A stretch of 64,000 nucleotides of DNA from Dastarcus helophoroides. Lineage: Eukaryota > Arthropoda > Insecta > Coleoptera > Bothrideridae. The notes under the pieces are model-generated. The model made no database searches and was not told the origin of the DNA. It worked only from the letters and a program-made list of their open reading frames with translations. Position numbers and translations under genes: made by a program. Positions within the stretch are counted from its first letter, which is position 1. Every line of letters starts with the position of its first letter. Location: NCBI GenBank assembly GCA_028583605.1, contig CM053330.1, positions 27,602,598 through 27,666,597 of the forward strand, in the 5' to 3' direction. Shown here one piece after another: positions 58,628-64,000 of the stretch.

Positions 58628-59742
58628 CAGATCCACTATAGACGCCATATTCATCATACGCCAAACAATGGAAAAGTCGATTGAATTTAACAAACCAACT
58701 TATATGTCTTTCGTGAACCTTTCACAGGCCTTTGATAGAGTGATACTGCGGAGATATAGTCCAACTGCTAACAAAACAAAAACTCGATAAAAAAAATCGT
58801 AAACATAAAAGAACTGAAGGCAGATACCAAAACTTTCATAAAAGTAGGAAATTACTTAACATCAGCAACCGGCGTGAGACAAGGAGACAGCCTTAGTCCG
58901 ATACTAGTTTAATCCAATAATGGATGAAATCATAAAAGAAGTGAAAAAGACGAGTGGGGGGTATAGGATGGGCGACAAAGAAATAAAAATAGTTCGTTAC
59001 GCAGACGTCGCTATACTGCTAGCGGAAAGCAAAAACGGACTACAGAGGCTACTCTTTAGATTCCAACAAACAGCGAAAAAGTATAATATGACCATATCCA
59101 CCCATAAAACCCAATCGATGGTCATTGCAAAAGAACCCAGCAGATGCAAACTCGCACTCTACGACAAAAGCATTAAACAGGTCATGAACTGCAAGTACTT
59201 GGGCGTCAACATCACGAGCAAAAGAAACCTCAAAGAAGAAACCCCAAACCAAGCAAATAAAGCAGCCGTCATATTTAGGCATCTAAGAGACATAATCTAA
59301 AGAAATAAGCACTTGAGTACCCAAAGTACAGTAAGAATAGACAAAACATGTGTCAGGCCAATCATGACATACTCAATCAAAACAAGAGCGGACAACACAT
59401 TTACCAAACACATACTGAGATCAATTGAAATGAGAACACTAAGGACAATAACAGGAAACGCGGTATAAGATCATAAAAGCAGCGACGATATAAGGAATAT
59501 CTGTGACATCCTAGACCTAGTAAGATGGTCAAGAGAAAGAAGAAGAGAATGGAGAAACCCCATAGCAAGCGACCGCCTGGCAAAGATAGCTTTAACTGAA
59601 AAACCCTACACCAAACAATTACCAGGAAGACCACCGAAACGTTGGCACGAGACCTGGACATCCATCTCACAGGAGCTTCCGAATTAAAGACAAACAAGAC
59701 AGTGTTCTATTACAAAGAAGAAAATAAAGAAGAAGAAGATGA
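58628..59742 (+). pseudogene. LINE-C reverse transcriptase relic, 5'-truncated
   Basis: Plus strand. It starts within RT at RSTIDAIFIIRQTMEKSIEF (58,628), then YMSFVNLSQAFDRVILR (motif A region; the usual FVDL is FVNL here, so the first Asp is lost), and TGVRQGDSLSPIL (motif B) near 58,870. 58,920-59,300 is open for 126 residues and contains KIVRYADVAILLAES, where YADD has become YADV (58,998-59,009), so two catalytic residues are gone. The thumb (VMNCKYLGVNITSKRN) and C-terminal part (ERRREWRNPIASDRLAKIAL, GRPPKRWHETW) follow to about 59,690, then an (AAG)n-rich tail at 59,715-59,742. Confidence 0.87.
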
Positions 59743-62070
59743 CACTCCAAATTTTGAAATCAAAATTAGAAATTCAACAAAAATAAAAATATCGTTCTTA
59801 ATCTAAATGTGCAAATCTTGATTTTTAATTTTCAACTCTGAAGTTAAAATTTCGAGATTAACCATATCTAGATATTCAAAATTGAATAAAACGGAGTTAA
59901 AATCTTAAATGTAAATGATCCAATTATTTTTTTAATTCAGAATGTCGAAATTTTGGTAATTTTAACTTTTAAAATATCAGAATGTCGACTTAATATGCGG
60001 GGGAAAAATAAAAGTCTCAAGCGTTAATTTGAAATTATTATAGAAACAAGTAAAATTTAAAAAGGTATATGAAAAAGAAATAAAATACTCTTCTAGAAAA
60101 CTCGAAATTGACTTTTTCAAACTTTGACTTGAAAGTTAAAATTGAAAAATATTAATTTCAGAAAATGTATAAGTACGTGATTTTTTCTTATTTGTTAGTG
60201 GATAACCTCCTTAATTTAGTGGTGAGAGTAAACGTATACGATGCAATTATTATTTTGAATTTTTTCAGTTGGAATCCGAAGAAATATGGTCACTGGGAAA
60301 AATAATAACCAACAACAAAGTTGTGTACAAATTTTTGTTTTAGAACCTTATAAAGCATCTATCATTACAAGCTCCTCCGGCAATTTTGGTACTCGCTTTA
60401 TATTTGTCATCTTTTGTTAATTTGCGAAAATCTTTTAAACCTCGTGGCAGCTATTTAGTGTCGTTTCACAATGCCCATATATGTTAGATATTATTAAACA
60501 TGTTTTTTCGATTGCCGTTAAGTTATATTTGTAAGGAATTTATCAATAGAGGTAACTCAAATTTATTTGTTCTTTATGAAGTGCATCCAAAATGTTTTTA
60601 ATTTTTCTAAAAGTTTATTTGTAAAAATGGTAAACTCCAAGGATACTTTTTCTTTGATACCTTAAAAAGGTATTATTTTTTTAAAAACCTAATGGTATTA
60701 ATTAAATGTTGAAATATCTATTTTGAGAGAGCTCTTTGTTTTATATATTTTGCGAATACACCACATCGATTACATACAAATGTATCAGCATTCAGCAATT
60801 ATATTAAAGCCGAGCAAATGAATTTAATTGATTTTAGCTGTAAGTACCAATAAAGCGCACTACACAATAAGTTGCCGCATTTGTTGAATTGTGGTAGTAT
60901 TTTAAACAAATAGATCGGACATTGCAAAGTGCATTAGTGCACGCCGTTATGATAAAATCGATACGGCTCCGGAAATATTCGCCAAATAACTCTGGCTGTT
61001 TGTTCGTTCTGCCGTGGAGTGATGTAACATATTGGATTATACGTCGAAAATCTTGTTTTATTTTTCGTTTCGGTTTCTTCTAACGAAGTCATTTCTCAAA
61101 GGGCAGAATAAATGATACTACACGTCCGTCTAGTTTAACAGAAGTCGAAGAATATGAAATAGCAAAACGAAAGCATCCTGTTTAGCCCTTCAGATGTTTG
61201 CCGAAATTTCGAAATATTTCTCAAACTGATCAGTTTATAGCTGTTGTTAGTTAGAATCCATTCTCCAAACTTTCTAAACAATTTCAACACAAAATTAGAA
61301 ATATTACGTCATTTACGAAATGTCGTCGATGTTTTAATCCCAAAATTCCGAATGCTGACTAAAATAAACAATTTAAGTTTCAAGTTAAATACTCAAATGT
61401 ACACTTAAACCTCGAAATTTATACAAACAATTCTGTTATTAAATTGAAGTTTGAAGTCTTTCTAGTTAAAGAATTGAACAAAAATGGGACAAAAATCTTT
61501 ATTTATGAAACATTTTAATTTGAGGACCAAAAAAATGAAGTTCATTTAGCATAAAAGATCTTAACCTGTGAAGATTTCGTCTGAGTTTGGCTTCAACTAG
61601 TTTCTCAGATGTGGTAAAGTCGACTTTTAAGGTGAAAAATACAAATGTTATTTTATTAATGAGACCTAAATTCAGTATGCATTAATCAAATTGAACTATG
61701 GCTTAGCTCTCATGAACAAAAGCTTTTAAATATCCAACTAATATGAACGCGAAGTGTGTGTTTGCCTTGCCTTTTGTTACCTTCTTCAGATCTAATTTCA
61801 AAGAAACTAGGGCTATAAAATTCTTGGAAATCTTAGGAAGCGCCTGTTAGTAAAATCAACTCTTGAAAATGTCAACTGTCAGAAATAGATGTTTTAATAA
61901 AACCAATATTTGAACCACTTTTTAGAGTTTCACTTTAAGAAATCAGTTAATCGTCAAATAATAACTAAAGAAACATTCATGGTGTGTTTCTGATAAAAAA
62001 AAAATGTAATGTTTTTAAAAATACAAATCCTATCGTTAAAAACACTTAAATTTTACAAGAGATACTCGTT
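59743..62070. other. Non-coding stretch
   Basis: No gene was recognised. Bases 59,745-60,150 and 61,300-61,960 have the AAATTTTGA-rich texture. A moderately GC-richer patch at 60,880-61,080 is unexplained. Confidence 0.5.
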
Positions 62071-62368
62071 TTGTTTCAGGAAGTGGTAGATTTGGTTTCC
62101 AAGTTATTGTCTCACTTTTTGAAATGTTTCTTGCGCAATTTGCCTGCATCCGTTCGTTGTCGTAAGTCCATGAAATTAGCTCATTGTGTTTTGTACATCA
62201 CGGATTTCAAATTGCCCCAAAGAAAAAAATCTAAACTTGTCAATTCTGGTGATCGTGCTGGCCACTCAATTGCACCTGGTCTGCCAATCTAATGGTGCGG
62301 CAGTCAGTTATTAAGCCAATTACTAACGTTTAAGGCATAATCTTGTTAAAAGAACTTGTTTTCGTCCA

Positions 62369-63365
62369 GATTAGATTTAGATTAGATTATATATGGGTCG
62401 CTTCGTGTTTCTCTTCGTCCAACCCGCACCTCGACCTAAGGAGATCTTTTGTGCGGACCCTGATCTATGTAGTTCCCAGGTTCAAACTCTTGTAGAAGTT
62501 TATTATGGACCTGGGATTGAGTTTTTCCACATCTGAGGGATCTAAGGACGCCCATCCAAGTTGGACGTGCCTTTTACGTGCAAGCGCATTGCACTTGCAT
62601 AGCACATGTTCTGCAGTCTCCGCAGCTTCTGCCCAAAAGCGACATAGGTCTGTTTCAGCCTAACCCATTTTCTTGAGGTGTACCTCATAGGGCAATGTTC
62701 TGTTAAAAGGCCGGTTAGGATCCTCAATTCGGATTTGCTGAGTTCTAAGTAGACCTTTGTCTTTTCAAGCGTTCCAGATATGAATCTTTTTGCCTGCCCT
62801 AGTCCTGGATTTAATCTCCAGTTGGAGATTCTTGACTTTGTTTTCCAATTTTTGACCTTATTGTTGATTTGACTTTTAGAAAAACCAAAAGCCGGTTTAG
62901 GTCCAAGAAATGATGATGCAGATTCTTCTCCAGCGAGTGTGTCCGCAGCTTCATTTCCTTGTATTCCTTTGTGCCCTGGCACCCACTTAAGGCTGATCCT
63001 GTTGTGTTTAGCCAATTGCTTTAACGTTTGTTGATAGTCCCAAACTAGTTTGGATTTGACAAGGCAGCTGCTAAGAGCCTTTATTGCCGCTTGGCTGTCA
63101 GAGTTAATGTAGATCTTTGTTCCTTTCAGGCTTCTTCGAAGACACTCGTAGGCGCAGAGTTCTATTGCATGTATTTCAGTTTGAAAGAAAATTAGGTATT
63201 TTCCCAAGGCTTTAGAAAACCTATAGTTAGGGCCATAAATTCGCACTCCAGTCCCATGTGCTGTCTTTGATCCATCTGTAAACCAGACGGATAATTGTTT
63301 TCATCCAACATTTCTAAATCTTGCTGATTCTTTATTTCCACGATTATAAAAGGATTTATGATATT
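62369..63365 (-). mobile_element. 5'-truncated LINE-E inserted in the transposase
   Basis: A minus-strand LINE 3' end of about 1 kb: RNase H, a Cys/His-rich C-terminal part, a short UTR and a tail of ATCTAA-type repeats at 62,369-62,390. Short tandem repeats at the 3' end are typical of several LINE clades with RNase H (I, R1, LOA groups); which of these is unresolved. Host transposase sequence lies on both sides. A target duplication was not found. Confidence 0.8.
62542..63320 (-). pseudogene. LINE-E ribonuclease H domain and C-terminal zinc-finger-like part
   Basis: The domain starts near 63,290 as VWFTDGSKTAHGTGV (first catalytic Asp), then changes frame into the 234-codon open stretch 62,542-63,246. 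There QTEIHAIEL gives the Glu (about 63,176), INSDSQAAIKAL the second Asp (about 63,098), and PGHKGIQGNEAADTLAG the last Asp (about 62,942). The RNase H triad is thus complete except for the frameshift. Downstream, LRILTGLLTEHCPMRY is the start of the usual Cys/His motif, whose later cysteines are scrambled by a frameshift near 62,640. RNase H would remove RNA from the RNA-DNA hybrid during retrotransposition. Confidence 0.87.
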
Positions 63366-63905
63366 TTCATATTTAAGTAGGGTTTCGTTTATAAACATCG
63401 GCCCAATGACAGCATCCCCAAAAATCCCTGCTCAAACATTCAGTTTTTGGGGAGCTTGAGTATAAGATTTTCTGACGAAATGGGAATTCTCATCGCTTCA
63501 GTAACTCACATTGCGCTTATTGACAAAGCCATGTAAAGTAAAGCTGCATTCATCACTGAAGCAAATATTTTTTACAAAGTTTGATTTTGCAGTGACCAAA
63601 TTCGACAGAGTCTCACAAAAGTTTCTGTCGTAATCAAGCTTCTGGACAATTTTCATTTTATAAGGATGGAACTTTTTTTGTCGCTTTACGAACTGATGAA
63701 TATAAAAGCCCAGTAGCTTCAGCAGTCTGGAGCAAAAAGTTTGTGGAATTGGCAGTAATGTGGCCTGTTACCACAATTTGAATCATTTCATTTACCACTC
63801 TGCATATCTTATCTATCATTAAAAACCCTTGCTGTGACTAGAACGTTTGTTTTGGGAGCCATAAATAAAAATAATGTCAACTCTTTCGGCAAATGAGTAC
63901 ATCAT

Positions 63906-64000
63906 TTTTACGTGGGCAGATTAACTTAATAACCCAATAATTGTCAATGTCAATGCATAAGAAACAGTTTTTATTTCAGAAAATCCTTGAAAGCAGCAGA
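63906..64000. other. Window edge, possible end of the mariner-like element
   Basis: This is sequence upstream of the transposase start. No terminal inverted repeat could be confirmed, because the matching end below 62,071 was not identified and the window stops here. Confidence 0.35.

Larger units (their letters stand above)
62071..63905 (-). pseudogene. Mariner/Tc1-superfamily transposase, split by a LINE
   Basis: Minus strand. The N-terminus, from an ATG at 63,905, reads MMYSFAERVDIIFIYGSQNK, the DUF4817-type start of insect mariner-like transposases. Then come FHPYKMKIVQKLD (near 63,670), CFSDECSFTLHGFVNKRNVS with the first catalytic Asp (63,552-63,554), and AGIFGDAVIGPMFINETL (near 63,400). 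After the LINE insertion, the chain resumes near 62,340 with QDYALNVSNWLNN, the region of the second Asp with a few codons missing, and WPARSPELTSLDFFLWGNLK with the third Asp (62,229-62,231). It ends near 62,071. Several stops and frameshifts are present, so it is inactive. Confidence 0.84.

Noticed and set aside
1..64000. CRISPR arrays, operons, riboswitches or bacterial genes
   Set aside because: No spaced identical repeats, no operon-like gene runs, and all recognised proteins are eukaryotic transposon or insect types.

Overview
The window looks like an AT-rich, transposon-packed intronic stretch of an insect chromosome. The grounds are one clean spliced exon of an immunoglobulin-superfamily protein of the insect Sidestep type, many decayed non-LTR retrotransposons of kinds common in insect genomes (RTE, CR1-like and others), pogo/Tigger and mariner-type transposases, a Ty3/gypsy element, and no bacterial features. 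The species cannot be named from sequence alone. A beetle or another TE-rich insect is plausible but is inference.

The only host coding sequence I can support is the exon at 39,915-40,196 on the + strand. It is 94 codons long, phase 0 at both ends, with a good acceptor and donor, and encodes the end of one Ig domain and the start of the next. No other exon of that gene was recognised, so most of the 64 kb is probably intron of this gene.

Layout. 1-2.3 kb: AT-rich DNA with a 16-bp tandem repeat. 2.3-5.6 kb: an RTE retrotransposon (minus strand) split by a solo LTR. 8.1-15.7 kb: three copies of one RTE family (RTE-A). 15.7-16 kb: a second solo LTR. 16-21.7 kb: a LINE (LINE-B, ORF1 + endonuclease + RT) interrupted by an RTE-A copy and by a 1.2-kb unidentified segment. 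21.8-24 kb: a pogo/Tigger transposon. 24-28.9 kb: no genes, some duplications and a foldback repeat. 28.9-31.9 kb: a near full-length RTE-A copy. 34.9-38.1 kb: a 3.2-kb TIR-bounded AT-rich element without coding capacity. 38.5 kb: a third solo LTR. 39.4-42.5 kb: the Sidestep-type exon between two direct copies of an intronic repeat. 41.6-44.7 kb: a SINE-like element, a 273-bp MITE and two inverted-repeat elements. 44.7-49.1 kb: LINE-D with an internally deleted gypsy element inside it. 52.4-53.6 kb: CR1 endonuclease relic. 54.8-55.6 kb: Tc1/mariner relic with 30-bp TIRs. 58.6-59.7 kb: LINE-C. 62-63.9 kb: a mariner-like transposase split by the RNase H end of another LINE.

Every transposon protein here carries stops, frameshifts or lost catalytic residues, so I expect no active element. 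The most informative content is the order of nested insertions and the shared ATAT target site of the three solo LTRs. I did not find a convincing new biological system.
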